Source of the DNA: Aspidapion aeneum
Lineage: Eukaryota > Arthropoda > Insecta > Coleoptera > Brentidae
Assembly (NCBI GenBank): GCA_963576565.1
Contig: OY755047.1
Coordinates: forward strand, 8,030,931-8,094,930
Direction: 5' to 3'
Length of the DNA stretch: 64,000 nucleotides
In this document: in pieces, positions 21,165 to 33,900 of the stretch
Layout: each line of letters begins with the position of its first letter
How positions within the stretch are numbered: the first letter of the stretch is position 1
Notes under the pieces: model-generated
What the model was told of the DNA's origin: nothing
The model's input: the letters and a program-made list of their open reading frames with translations, nothing else
Database searches by the model: none
Position numbers and translations under genes: made by a program

Positions 21165-21345
21165 TGAAGGGGAGAAAAACTAGAGATATCCTAAAAAAAA
21201 ATAACCCCAAAATTAAATTCGCCCCGCCTGGGAAAACAGAGTCTATTAAACAAAAAAACAAAGGAAAAAATCGGCAACACGCTAGAAGCTTACCTTCTGT
21301 AATTCTGCTTGCTATACCACAATTTCACTGGCGGCGCCGCCCCTT
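21165..21345 (-). repeat. Gene-like repeat pair, copy 2 (inverted relative to 7165-7350)
   Basis: On the minus strand: 'ggcggcgccgccagtgaaat', 'cagaattacagaag|gtaagc', 'gttttcccag', then 'cccttcag|ggctcagatctct' up to 'gatgttttg|gtaagt'. The splice-like junctions could mark short exons, but the reading frames are too short to support a gene. G+C content is higher than surroundings. Confidence 0.45.
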
Positions 21346-21755
21346 CTTGCGACTGGAATTTCGGTCTTCAACCCGAAAACACGTGCGACTTCTATTCGTT
21401 TTTTGGCGGAAGTGAAGTCTTCATTCCCCTGTCACACACAGGGTGGCGCTTCAAACTCCCAGCGTGAGCAAAAACCGCGCATGATCGTACCAAAATGATC
21501 AGGTGATCAAAAAGAAAATAACTTTCAACAAAGGGAGAAATTATCACCTGATCGGAATTTTTCCCAAACAGGACTTTTTTTTTTGAAGGTTTTTGCAGAA
21601 AGCCCAAAATATCAAAACAAACTTTAAGGTTAGGTTTTCCAAAAAATTCAAAAAAAGAAAAATAACTGGCAGCATTAAACAGACTTTATAAAATAATAAA
21701 AAATAAGACACTGCAAGAGTCACAATCAAAACCCTATCCTAATCTTAGGAACACG
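21346..21755. other. No recognised gene; mixed unique DNA
   Basis: Contains a moderately GC-rich stretch (21350-21500, including 'tgtcacacacagggtggcgc') and then AT-rich sequence. The open frames of 60-71 codons on the minus strand are not protein-like. Confidence 0.4.
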
Positions 21756-21838
21756 TTACTCTAAAAATTCCCAGCACTTGTTTTAATCCAGCGCCTACTA
21801 TACGAGAAAAAACGATATTTTTAAACCATTACCCACAC

Positions 21839-22449
21839 CAGTGCTATCAAAATGGACGGGCCACGATCCTCCACTTTGTTGACGTCACATCCGGGGCTGA
21901 TTTTTTTTTGATGGTCACGATACGACACAGCTGATTGTCTTTAAAATTTTGAAGTTGGAATGACGGTTCATGGATATTTGATTTTTTGTTACATAAAGCC
22001 GTTTTTGAGATTGTTTTTACTTTATTCTGGCAGAACAATTTTTTTTAAATGTATAGTAAGCCCCAATTTTTCATAGCCGCTTCATTAGCTCACACAAAAA
22101 TTAAGTTTAAAGCAGAAGCGAATGTGACAATCACATATGACAAAGTCAAATACATGTCAAATATAACAGTTGGCATGTGGTACATGGCGGGTAATTTGAA
22201 TTCAAGATAAGGAATGCTAAATCTTGAAGATTTTAACCTTTTAATCATGTTGCTTCCTTACAAAACTTTGGTGGAATATCGGGATGGTGTCTGAGAATAT
22301 TTCACTGAAATTTTGCGGAAATCTGTAATGCCATTTTGAAAATATCATAAAAAAACGTCTGACCTCCCATAAGACCCAATGTAAAATTCAGCCCCGGGAG
22401 AACAGCTGATTTTTTCAGGGTCGTGGCCTCTATTTTTGTGTTGGCCTTG
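21839..22449. mobile_element. hAT-type MITE, copy 1 (about 611 bp)
   Basis: Begins CAGTGCTATCAAAATGGACG and ends ACAAAAATAG-type complement 'tttgtgttggccttg', an imperfect inverted end of about 28 bp including the shared GGCCACGA. It interrupts a 344-bp repeat unit: CCCACAC occurs on both sides (21832-21838, 22450-22456), and the uninterrupted sequence exists at about 22740-22800, an empty-site control. The CAGGGCT-like end and 7-8-bp duplication fit a non-autonomous hAT element. Other copies: 31085-31649, 32018-32617 (minus), 33490-34096. Confidence 0.8.
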
Positions 22450-23075
22450 CCCACACATATAATTTACATGTTCAAGCAGATAATTTTTAAGATGCAACTT
22501 TCAGTGCAAATATCTTGACAACCAGAAGGGATAAAAACAAAATTTTTAAGATCTATGATGTATGGAATGTGTACTTTAAATGTAGGTAGTTGATATCTTC
22601 AGTTATTGTACTTAATCATTTCCACCTAGATTATTAAAACGTTCCACTGTGCAGCGTCATAAAAATTAGCATAATATGTTACCCTCCAAGAAATAGATAC
22701 CCTATCTTCAAAAAATCATATTTTGATAAAAATTCCCAGCACGTTTAATCCAGCGCCTACTATACGAGAAAAAACGATATTTTTAAACCATTGCCCACAC
22801 ATATAATTAACATGTTCAAGCAGATAATTTTTAAGATGCAACTTTCAGTGCAAATATCTTGACAACCAGAAGGGATAAAAACAAAATATTTAAGATCTAT
22901 GATGTATGGAATGTGTACTTTAAATGTAGGTAGTTGATATCTTCAGTTATTGTACTTAATCATTTCCACCTAGATTATCAAAACGTTCCACTGTGCAGCG
23001 TCATAAAAATTAGCATAATATGTTACCCTCCAAGAAATAGATGCCCTATCCTCAAATAATCATATTTTTTTGCGA
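22450..23075. repeat. 344-bp tandem duplication
   Basis: 'cccacacatataatt.acatg' through 'ctgtgcagcgtcataaaaat' and 'gttaccctccaagaaataga' occurs twice, 344 bp apart (22450 and 22794). A third partial unit precedes the hAT MITE at 21755-21838. The units differ by a few substitutions only. Confidence 0.9.
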
Positions 23076-23249
23076 AAAAGCCTTTTTTGAGTTTATTACT
23101 ATTGATAGAAAGTGTTTTTTTTTTGTTGTAACTACATACAAAGTGGTAGCCTATGAATCTACAAAAAACTAATTAAAATTTGTTAAAAATAAAATTGCGA
23201 TATCGCAAAAAGATACGGCATCTATTCCTAGGTTTGAGTACAAAAAGCA

Positions 23250-23682
23250 GTTAAAAAACTTTGGGGTAGTGGGGGTAGATTTAAAAAATTAGAGTTTATG
23301 TGAAAATATGGCGTGTGTGATATCAAACGAAAGGTAATTGAGTCTGGAGTTAAACAAAATACATTTTGATTTATTTTAAAAAAAGGGTGGGGGTATATTT
23401 CAAAAATTAGAGTTTAAGTGAAAATATGACGTGTGTGATATCAAACGAAAGGTAATTGAGTCCGGAGTTAAACAAAATACATTTTAGTTTTTGTTTTTTT
23501 AAGGGTGGGGGTAGATTTCAAAAATTTGAGTTTAAGTCAAAACATGGCTTGTGTGGTATCAAACAAAAGGTAATTTAGTCTGGAGTTGAATAAAATATAT
23601 TTCAGTTATATTAGCTCACACGTACACTATAACTATAGTACCTAGTGTGAGCTTAGGGGCCCATATATTGGCAGAGTATTTT
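23250..23682 (-). mobile_element. HINE-like element, truncated copy (about 3 monomers)
   Basis: Minus-strand copy of the 18.0-kb element. Satellite monomers run from about 23265, followed by 'ttagctcacacgtacactat', 'cctagtgtgagctt' and 'tatattggcagagtatt', the inverted left end. The microsatellite end is missing. Confidence 0.7.
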
Positions 23683-25680
23683 GTATTGTATGCTTTTAAA
23701 AATTGTAAGGGTGTTATTAGGAGAAAAAAATAAACAAAATAAATAATAAACATTTCCTTATAATCAAAATCCTAGTGAAATTTTACAGAATATACATAGT
23801 ACAAAAAAATCGACCACGCCCCCAAAACTAAAATGGAGGCATTAATATTTAAAAAAATGAAACATTTTTTTTTAATTTCTCTGTACAAAAAATCTTAACC
23901 TGACTTTTTATGTTTACTAAAGAATGTACACTAACTTATCGCGAAAAAAAAAAAAAGAACGAAAATTATATTGAAATAAATTATGAACTTTTTAAGATGA
24001 AATAATATTTTACATATTTTATTCATAGCTTTGTACGAGAGAATAATTATTATTTAGTAATTATACAAAAAACTTTTATTAAAAAAGCTCTAAATGTTCA
24101 TAAAACGAAAAAAAAAACTTAAAATAAAAATCCTTAACCTTATAAAAAATCGTTGTTTTATTTTTTTAATTTAAAAAATGTTTTTTCTCAAAATATTTTG
24201 ATCAATTTTTATAAGTATTTTACAGCCCAACGAAAATTTTCAAAAAAATTAAAATCAAAATTTTTTGAGAATTAAAAGAGATCAGTTTTTAGTTATTTTT
24301 TCAAATAATATTTTTTGCCCCACCAATAAAAAAAAACATTTAATTGGCACTTGAAAAAAAAAGGAAAAAGTTCCTAGATAGTTTTTTTTCAAATAGTTTT
24401 TAAAAATACATTTTTTTTTTCAAAAAACAGGCACCGTTATCTTAAAATGGTCTTAGAGTAACACTGGTATGCTTTTTAACAAGAATTACAAATATGTTTT
24501 GTAGTTGTAAGTATGAGATATGTAAAAAAAACGAATTTTTGACATACCTCTTAAGACAAGTTTTGCTAGTTTTTATAACAAAAAAAAACGTGAAAATTAT
24601 TTGTTGCCAGTTGTAAGAATTACACTTGGCAACAGCGCTGTTTTTAGGTGTTTTTTTTACCCGGAAAATATGTGGTTAAAATATTGACATCAAATTTTGG
24701 GACATCCTGTATAATCAACCTGGATACTTTTTTACTTATTTTTGTTATAAAAACTCTCAAAATTTGGTGAGCCAATAGAAATATTTATATAAATATAGTC
24801 AAGCCCCACAGTTTTTTTTTTAACAAAGAAGATAGATTGATTTTTTTTTAAACAGGCTAAATACACAATATTTAAGATGGCGTCATTCCGCCATTATTGA
24901 CGGGACACGCGCTACAAACAGGAAGGTTTTTACCGTGCAATAAACTGCATCCAAAACATAAAAACAAAAAAAAAACAATTTTTTTTTGTACAAAAAAAAT
25001 ATTAAAATATACATTGTGCCCCAAGAGAATGGTTACCGAAAACTGTCTAAATTGGGACACCCTGTATTTTTTGTTAATGTGACGATTTTTTTTGGTGTTT
25101 TTTGCACAATTTTAAAAAATAAAATAAAAACTAAGACATTTTGCGATTAAGAAAATGTAGTTTTTTAGTTATGTCTTAGTTTTTACTTTGTTTTCAGTCT
25201 CAAGTATGATTTAAAATTTTACAAAAAAACTACCAGAAAAAAACGGTATTTTTTATACACTTTTTAAGGGACAATGAGTATGTCAAATATTTTTACACAA
25301 TATTTTTAACATACAGTAACCAATATTTTTTAAAAAAAGTCACATAGTTTTTGGTATAAAGTCTTTTTTTAAAAGGTCAATCTAAAATATGTCAACCTTC
25401 ATTTTAACAAATGTGTCAAAAATTATCGACGGTTGATATGTTTTAAAATGACATTCAAAAAACTATGTGAACATATTTTTTAAATTCAAACAGTCAAAAA
25501 TTATTTTTTTGACTCTTACTTTGTTTAATTTATCACAAAAAGAGAAAAACTGTAAAATCCTAGAAAAGTATTTTGTGAAAAAAATGATTTAAGTCATTTT
25601 TTTTTCAATATTAAACTTCTCAATTATTGAAAATGCTCTGCTTAGGCCATTTATCACAAATTATTTTGTTAAAAAACAGT
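23683..25680. other. AT-rich DNA without recognised features
   Basis: Long A and T runs; no exon, RNA gene or complete transposon recognised. 'gggacatcctgtat' (24700) and 'gggacaccctgtatt' (25056) resemble the termini of the CAGGGTGTCCC palindromic elements, so decayed element ends are likely. Confidence 0.5.
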
Positions 25681-25689
25681 AAAAGTAGA

Positions 25690-27958
25690 ATGGTCAGCAA
25701 ATTCGGTAGCTCCTTCACTGAGGGTCAGCAAATTAAGTAGCTCTTTGACTAAGGGTCAGCAAATCAAGTAGCCCTTTCAAAATCAGCAATTTTTCGCGTG
25801 AAAATTAAGCCTTTTCTGTCACACAGCTAAACAGAACAATTTCAAACTTAATCCTTTTCTTCTTTTCAACAGTTGCATCACAAGTGACGACATTTTACCA
25901 CTATGCTTGTTTATAAGAGACCCTAGACTTTTTATTATTATATTGAAAAAAAACATGTAATTTTTTTCCAATATATAACCTTACAATGATCGAAAATGCT
26001 CTGGTTAGGCACTTTCTCACATTATATTGTTAAAAAATATAGAAAGTGCAAAATGGTCAAAAAATTAGGTAACACTTTCAGGGTCAGTAAAACCATCACT
26101 TTTAATAAATAGCAAATAAGGTGGCTCTTTCAACAAAGTCAGCAAATTAAGTAGCCCTTTTACTAAAGGTCAGCAAATCAAGTAGCTCTTTCAACATTTG
26201 CAATTTTTCGCGTAAAAATCAAGCTTTTTCTTTCAGACAGCTAAACAGAGCATCTTCAAACTTAATCCTTTTCTTCTTTAATCTTCTTTGCAACAGTTGC
26301 GTCGCAACTGACGACATTTTTACCACTCTGCTTCTCCATAAGATTCATAAGCCTAGAGTCTTTATTATATTGAAAAAAACTTTTTTTTCAATATCTAACC
26401 TTACAATGATCGAAAATGCTCTGGTTAGGCACTTTCCCACATTATATTGCTAAAAAATATAGAAAGTGTAAAATGGTCAGCAAATTAGGTAGCACTTTCA
26501 GGGTCAGTAAAACAAAACTTTTAATAAAGTCAGCAAATAAGGTGGCTCTTTCAACAGAGTCAGCAAATTAAGTAGCCCTTTCACTAAAGGTCAGCAAATC
26601 AAGTAGCTCTTTCAATATTTGCAATTTTTCGCGTAAAAATCAAGCTTTTTCTTTCAGACAGCTAAACAGAGCATCTTCAAACTTAATCCTTTTCTTTTTT
26701 AATCTTCTTTGCAACAGTTGCGTCGCAACTGACGACATTTTTACCACTCTGCTTCTTCATAAGATTCATAAGCCTAGTCTTTATTATTATATTGAAAAAA
26801 AAAACTTTTTTTTCAATATCTAACCTTACAATGATCGAAAATGCTCTGGTTAGGCACTTTCTCACATTATATTGTTAAAAAATATAGAAAGTGTAAAATG
26901 GTCAGCGAATTAGGTAACACTTTCAGGGTCAGTAAAACAATCACTTTTAATAAATAGCCAATAAGGTGGCTCTTTTAAGAAAGTCAGCAAATTAAGTAGC
27001 CCTTTCACTAAAGGTCAGCAAATCAAGTAGCTCTTTCAACATTTGCAATTTTTCGCGTAAAAATCAAGCTTTTTCTTTCAGACAGCTAAACAGAGCATCT
27101 TCAAACTTAATCCTTTTCTTCTTTAATCTTCTTTGCAACAGTTGCGTCGCAACTGACGACATTTTTACCACTCTGCTTCTCCATAAGATTCATAAGCCTA
27201 GAGTCTTTATTATTATATTGAAAAAAAAACTTTTTTTTCAATATCTAACCTTACAATGATCGAAAATGCTCTGGTTAGGCACTTTCCCACATTATATTGC
27301 TAAAAAATATAGAAAGTGTAAAATGGTCAGCAAATTAGGTAACACTTTCAGGGTCAGTAAAACCATCACTTTTAATAAATAGCCAATAAGGTGGCTCTTT
27401 CAAGAAAGTCAGCAAATTAAGTAGCCCTTTCACTAAAGGTCAGCAAATCAAGTAGCTCTTTCAACATTTGCCATTTTTCGCGTAAAAATCAAGCTTTTTC
27501 TTTCAGGCAGCTAAACAGAGCATCTTCAAACCTAATCCTTTTCTTCTTTAATCTTCTTTGCAACAGTTGCGTCGCAACTGACGACATTTTTACCACTCTG
27601 CTTCTTCATAAGATTCATAAGCCTAGAGTCTTTATTATTATATTGAAAAAAAAACTTTTTTTTCAATATCTAACCTTACAATGATCGAAAATGCTCTGGT
27701 TAGGCACTTTCCCACATTATATTGCTAAAAAATATAGAAAGTGTAAAATGGTCAGCAAATTAGGTAGCACTTTCAGGGTCAGTAAAACAAGAACTTTTAA
27801 TAAAGTCAGCAAATAAGGTGGCTCTTTCAACAAAGTCAGCAAATTAAGTAGCGCTTTCACTAATGGTCAGTAAATCAAGTAGCCCTTTCAAAATCAGTAA
27901 TTTTTCGCGTAAAAATCAAGCTTTTTCTTTCAGACAGCTAAACAGAGCATCTTCAAAC
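25690..27958 (-). repeat. ~424-bp tandem array duplicating the Kdm3 terminal coding segment
   Basis: The sequence complementary to the Kdm3 C-terminus and stop begins at 25848, 26262, 26683, 27107, 27532 and, in the real gene, 27959: periods 414, 421, 424, 425 and 427 bp. Each unit contains the last about 30 codons, a 'ttgaaaaaaaac..tttttttcaa' hairpin, 'aatgctctggttaggcactt', and several copies of the 27-bp minisatellite. The copies at 26683 and 27107 still read in frame (LMNLMKKQSGKNVVSCDATV and a near-twin) to the same TAA. The array lies directly 3' of the gene. Confidence 0.93.
27631..27636 (-). terminator. Candidate Kdm3 poly(A) signal
   Basis: AATAAA on the minus strand about 320 nt past the stop codon, inside the first downstream copy of the tandem array. 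The same hexamer recurs in further units, so several polyadenylation sites are possible. Confidence 0.35.
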
Positions 27959-30900
27959 TTAATCCTTTTCTTCCTTAATCTTCTTTTCAACAGTTGCATC
28001 GCAAGTGAAAACATTTTTACCACTCTGCTTGTTCATAAGAGAGCCCAGAGTAGATAAGGCATCTTTTACAGCATGATAGATGATATTCTTAATCTGTAAC
28101 TTGTCCTCGTGATTCGTATGAGTGTCACTCAGGTCCCTGAACTCCTGGGTCAGGTGAAAACAGTGGGAAACATTTTCGGGTGAGACAAAATCTTCGGCTA
28201 CTTTGATGCAGTTGTGGAGGTTGCGGACCTGGTGAGGGGCCCCTGCGGGGATGAAAACTGCATCTCCATAGCACTGAACGATTGCATAACCTTCGACACC
28301 ATATTCTTTGTACAGACGTTCCCTTAAGGGACCGTCCAGGTACCCAGATTGATCGTGGATAGGGTCGTGTTGAGGTTCTAGGCGGCCTCCTTTCTCCACA
28401 GTTACCTGAAAAGAATAAAACAATATTTTTAGGTATATATGGTATTTTGTAATATGCCTTGGTAGAAATAAAATTTCGGACTTCCATTGTCTTTATTTAT
28501 TTTAAAACACGACGTTTCGGTTAGTAAGTATCTCTAACCGTTATCAAGTGTAAACTAAGGGGTGATGGATCTTTTGGAGCTCTGTCTCTTGAAATGATGG
28601 ACTCCCAATGGGTTCATCTCTTTCGCCAGTGGTAGCAAACATCTACATGGAGTGGTTCGAGGACCATGCGATCAACACAGCAAAAGTCAAACCGAAACTA
28701 TGGCTACGATACATGGATGACACATTTATTATATAGCCGGAAAATGATGACGAACTACAGAATTTTCTACACCATTTAAACGGTATTCGACCAACAATCA
28801 AGTGCACCATGGAAATTGAAAAAGATTCGGCCTTACCTTTTTTGGATGTTCTTGTCAAACAATTAGACAGAAACATTCAAACCACTGTATATAGGAAACC
28901 TACACACACGGGACAGTACCTAAATTTTAAGTCTAATCATTCTGTTGTAACAAAACAAGGAGTTATAAGAGGTTTGTATTTAAGAGCCGTAAATATTTGT
29001 AGTAATAATGAAGAATTAACCACGGAGATTAACAACATTAAAAAGGACTTACAACAGAATGGTTATTCCGAGAAATTAATAAACTCAACGATATTTAAAA
29101 TTAAAAACAAACTAAATGTACCAAATTCTCAAAATAATAATCCGTTAGGTGTTATTAACATTCCATATGTTCAAGGGATTTTAGAAAACATAAGACGAAT
29201 AGCTAAACACTATAATATAAAAACAGTATTTTCTTCGGGAAATACTATAAGAAGTTTTGTAACTAAAACAAAACCAGACAATCCCTCAAATAATAAGGAA
29301 TGTATTTACCAAATCCCGTGTGAGTGTGGTAAATCATATGTAGGTGAAACGAAACGCCCTCTTCAGGTTAGAGTAAATGAACATCTAAAAAGTACCCAAT
29401 TAGGGGATATTAAAAAATCCGGTTTAGCAGATCATGCATGGTCAAATGATCACAGGATTCAGTGGTCAGAAGCTAAAGTTTTACATAAGGAGTCGCATTG
29501 GCGAAAACGAAAGTTTATTGAAGCTGCGTTTATAATGCAGAATAAAGAAGTTTTCAGTCAACCAAGCACGGAAACCACTCCTTAAGGAAAACAGGCGTCT
29601 TAGGATTAAAAAAGGGGGCGGGCCGTCACACCTAACTGCACATTAAGTAGTATATGTAGTAGCTTAGAGACTAGATTGTTTAGTTTACACTTGATAACGG
29701 TTAGAGATACTTACTAACCGAAACGTCGTGTTTTAAAATAAATAAAGACAATGGAAGTCCGAAATTTTATTTCTACACAATCATTGTCTACGAGTTTCAA
29801 ACAAAGATGCCTTGGTATGATTTGGAATGATTTGCCTGTTGAAATGTCATATATGGATGATTCTACAAAAATGGTGCTGTGGAGTGGGAATGCATATTTT
29901 TCAAACACAGACTGCAAATGAAGCATAGTTTTAGTTATAAGATTTAAAACGAAATGTTTTCTTTATGGAGCATTTGAGTTTAATGTATAAAAAAAATTGC
30001 AAGTTTATAATTTTTTTTATTACAAAGCAAATACCTCATTCCTCTGGTGTAGTCCCAAACCAAATATTAAAAACTCAAGGTGAAAAAATATCCTAATAAA
30101 TAATATTTTTTATCAAAAAATTGATAAAACTTAAGTTTGCAGTCATATTTTTGAAAATCCGAATTTACATCTGCCCGGAAAATTTTACAATTTTAAACGT
30201 GCTCCATTTTTAATAACACAATATTTGTGAATACCACCGGTTAATTTCTAGAGAAAGAGACGGCCCTGGATATCTAATTTACTTGTGAGGGTGACAAGTT
30301 GTGACAGATAATGTCAACTTTAGTTTGGTTTAAGTTATAGATCTTTTTATTTTCGGCAGAAAATTAGTTTTTTTCGGAGAAATCAAAAAGGAACGCTTCA
30401 ATTATCATTCCTCTGGTAAGTGAATATTCGACTGATATCAATAGTATAATTTTTTTGTTGATTGTTTTAAAATTCTAAGTATAGGAACTTTGTTTATATA
30501 AAACTTAAGTTAAGTAGTCTAAATAGATTTTGATTTAAATTGGAAAACCCTTAAAAAACTCATTCCTCTGGTCCTCATTCCTCTGGCATTTTTATGCAAT
30601 AATTCCTAAAATTTGGGAAAATAAATGTTTCTTAGCTTACACCTAATTAGTTACATAAATTTAAAAAATCAAAATTATTTACTGTGCTGTACTGTTATTT
30701 AAAGGCAATGACCAAAAATGATATCCATATAGCTTTTTGTAGAATCATCCATATCAAAGATTATCACTCAAACTTACCTTATTCAACAAATCCCTAATCT
30801 TGTCCGCATCCCTTGCGTTGTATATGTGCCACAAGGCACCAGGTAACTCTCCTTTGTCCCTTACTCGTCTACGCGTCAAAATATCACACCCAGCCTCGTC

Positions 30901-33900
30901 GATTGCCTTGAACGCCTCGCGTATATGCTCGTCGTTGTCGCCATCTTTCGGAATACCAACGTACACCATGACGTTGACTGCGTCTGAGATGTCTAAGTGA
31001 AGATTTGTGGTTCCTGAAGAAAAAATTAAAAATAGTTAAAATTCGGTCAGCAAATTGAGTGGCAAGAAGTCAGCAAATTTAATGGCACATTTGTTGACGT
31101 CACATCGGGGGCTGATTTTTTTTTGATGGTCACGTCACGACACAGCTGATTGTCTTTAAAATATTGAAGTTGGAATGACGGTTCATGTTTTTTTTTTAAA
31201 TAAAGCCGGTTTTGAGATTGTTTTTACTATATTCTTGCTGAACAATATTTTTTAAATGTATAGTAATCATTAATTTTTCAGAGTCGCTTCATTAGCTCAC
31301 ACAAAAATTAAATTTAAAGCAGAAGCGAATGTGACAAACACAGATGACAAAGTCAAATACATGTCAAATATAACAGTTGGCATGGCGGGTAATTTGAATT
31401 CAAAATAAGGAATACTAAATCTTGAAGATTTTAACCTATTAATAATTTTGCATCCTTACAAAAGTTTGGTAGAATATCGGGATGGTATCTGAGAATATTT
31501 CATTGAAATTTCGAAGAAATTTGTAGTGCCATTTTGAAAATATCATAAAAAAACATCTGACGTCCCATAAGATCCAATGTAGAACTCAGCCCCCTGATAA
31601 CAGCTGATTTTTTCAGAGTCGTGGCCTGTAATTTTTTGTTGGCCTTGGGTCAGCAAATTGGGTGGCACGAGGTGAGCAAATTTCGTGGCGTGAGGTCAGC
31701 AAATTGAATGACACAAGGTCAGCAAATTGAATGACATAAGGTCAGCAAATTGAGTGGCACAAGGTTAGAAAAATTAGTGACACGGTGTCAGCAAATTAAG
31801 TGCTACGAGGTCAGCAAATTAAGTGGCACGAGGTCAGCAAATTGAGTGAAACAAGGTCAGTCAGTTAAGTAGCACAAGGTCGGCCCATTGTGTAGTACAA
31901 GATGTCTTCAATTCGATGATTTTGAGAGGTTTTAAGTATTTCTACACCCATTTGCGAGGTTAACTACGCAAAACTCCTCAAAAACATCGAGTTTGGGACA
32001 CCCTGTACAAGGTCAGCCAAGGCCAACACAAAAATAGAGGCCACGACCCTGAAAAAATCAGCTGTTCTCCCGGGGCTGAATTTTACATTGGGTCTTATGG
32101 GAGGTCAGACGTTTTTTTATGATATTTTCAAAATGGCGCTACAGATTTCCGCAAAATTTCAGTGAAATATTCTCAGACACATCCCGATATTCCACCAAAG
32201 GTTTGTAAGGAAGCAACATGATTAAAAGGTTAAAATCTTCAAGATTTAGCATTCCTTATTTTGAATTCAAATTACCCGCCATATACCACATGCCAACTGT
32301 TATATTTGACATGTATTTGATGTACGCTGATCATATGTGATTGTCACATTCGCTTCTGCTTTAAACTTAATTTTTGTGTGAGCTAATGAAGCGGCTATGA
32401 AAAATTAAGGATTACTATACATTTAAAAAATATTGTTCTGCCAGATTAAAGTAAAAACAATCTTAAAAACGGCTTTATTTAAGAATAATTCCAATTTTTT
32501 CAATATTTTAAAGACAATCAGCTGTGTTGTAACGTAATGACCATCAAAAAAAATCAGCCCCGGATGTGACGTCAACAAAGTGGAGGATCGTGGCCCGTCC
32601 GTTTTGATAGCCCTGGCTAAATCTTGAAGATTTTAACCTTTTAATCATTTTGCATCCTTTCAAAAGTTTGGTAGAATATCGGGATGGTATCTGAGAATAT
32701 TTCATTGAAATTTCGAAGAAATTTGTAGTGCCATTTTGAAAATATCATAAAAAAAGTCTGACAAGCAAGAACAGCAGATTTTTTCGTCGTGGCCTGTAAT
32801 TTTTTGTTGGCCTTGGGTCAGCAAATGGGGTGGCACGAGGTGAGCAAATTTCGTGGCGTGAGGTCAGCAAATTGAATGACACAAGGTCACCAAATTGAGT
32901 CGCACAAGGTCAGCAAATTGAGTCGCACAAGGTCAGAAAATTGAGTGACACGAGGTCAGCAAATTGAATGACACGAGATCATTAAATCAGTAAATTGAGT
33001 AAAACAAGGTTAAGTAGCACAAGGTCCGCTCATTGAGTAGTACAAGATGTCATTTCGATGTCAATTCGATGATTTTGAGAGGTTTTAAGTATTTCTACAC
33101 CCACTTGCGAGGTTAACTACGCAAAACCCCTCAAAAACATCGAGTTTGGGACACCCTGTACAAGGTCAGCCAATTGAGTAGTACAGGGTCAGCAAATTGA
33201 GTCGCACAAGGTCAGAAAATTGAGTGACACGAGGACAGCAAATTGAATGACACGAGATCATTAAATCAGTAAATTGAGTAAGACAAGGTTAAGTAGCACA
33301 AGGTCCGCTCATTGAGTAGTACAAGATGTCATTTCGATGTCAATTCGATGATTTTGAGAGGTTTTAAGTATTTCTACACCCACTTGCGAGGTTAACTACG
33401 CAAAACTCCTCAAAAACATCGAGTTTGGGACACCCTGTACAAGGTCAGCCAATTGAGTAGTACATGGTCAGTAAATTGAGTAACACAAGGTCAGCCAGGG
33501 CTGTCAAAATGGACGGGCCACGATCCTCCACTTTGTTGACGTCACATCCGGGGCTGGTTTTTTTTATGGTCACGTTACGACACAGCTGATTGTCTTTAAA
33601 ATATTGACGTTGGAATGACGGTTCATGAATATTTGATTTTTGTTAAAATAAAGCCGTTTTTGAGATTGTTTTTACTTTATTCTGGCAGAACAATTTTTTT
33701 TAAATGTATAGTAATCCTTAATTTTTCATAGCCGCTTCATAAGCTCACACAAAAATTAAGTTTAAAGCAGAAGCGAATGTGACAAACACAAATGACAAAG
33801 TCAAATACATGTCAAATATAACAGTTGGCATGGCGGGTAATTTGAATTCAAAATAAGGAATACTAACTCTTGAAGATTTTAACCTATTAATAATTTTGCA

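Larger units (their letters stand above)
28465..29806 (+). mobile_element. Penelope-like retroelement (5'-truncated) with inverted terminal repeats
   Basis: Flanked by the 11-bp duplication ATGCCTTGGTA (28454-28464 and 29807-29817). An about 95-bp repeat occurs in inverted orientation at the two sides (28465-28558 and 29681-29775), typical of the complex terminal repeats of Penelope-like elements. Between them lies the 3' half of the polyprotein (28608-29585). It sits in the last Kdm3 intron, on the strand opposite to the gene. Confidence 0.9.
27959..31013 (-). other. Kdm3: Kdm3 catalytic core exons (last two coding exons)
   Basis: Exon 30778-31013 supplies [13 protein letters not shown], whose His-x-Asp pair binds the iron. 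Exon 27959-28405 supplies [13 protein letters not shown], the distal iron His in PAGAPHQV, and [12 protein letters not shown]. The joint is K|V in phase 0 (DLLNK|VTVEKGG). The 2.37-kb intron between them is occupied by a Penelope-like element and a MITE. The C-terminal tail ([17 protein letters not shown]...EEKD) is the part that is tandemly multiplied downstream. Confidence 0.93.

Noticed and set aside
21165..21345. Short exons of an extra minus-strand gene
   Set aside because: Splice-like sites exist, but frames are under 20 codons and the sequence is repeated at 7165-7350. Kept only as a repeat pair.
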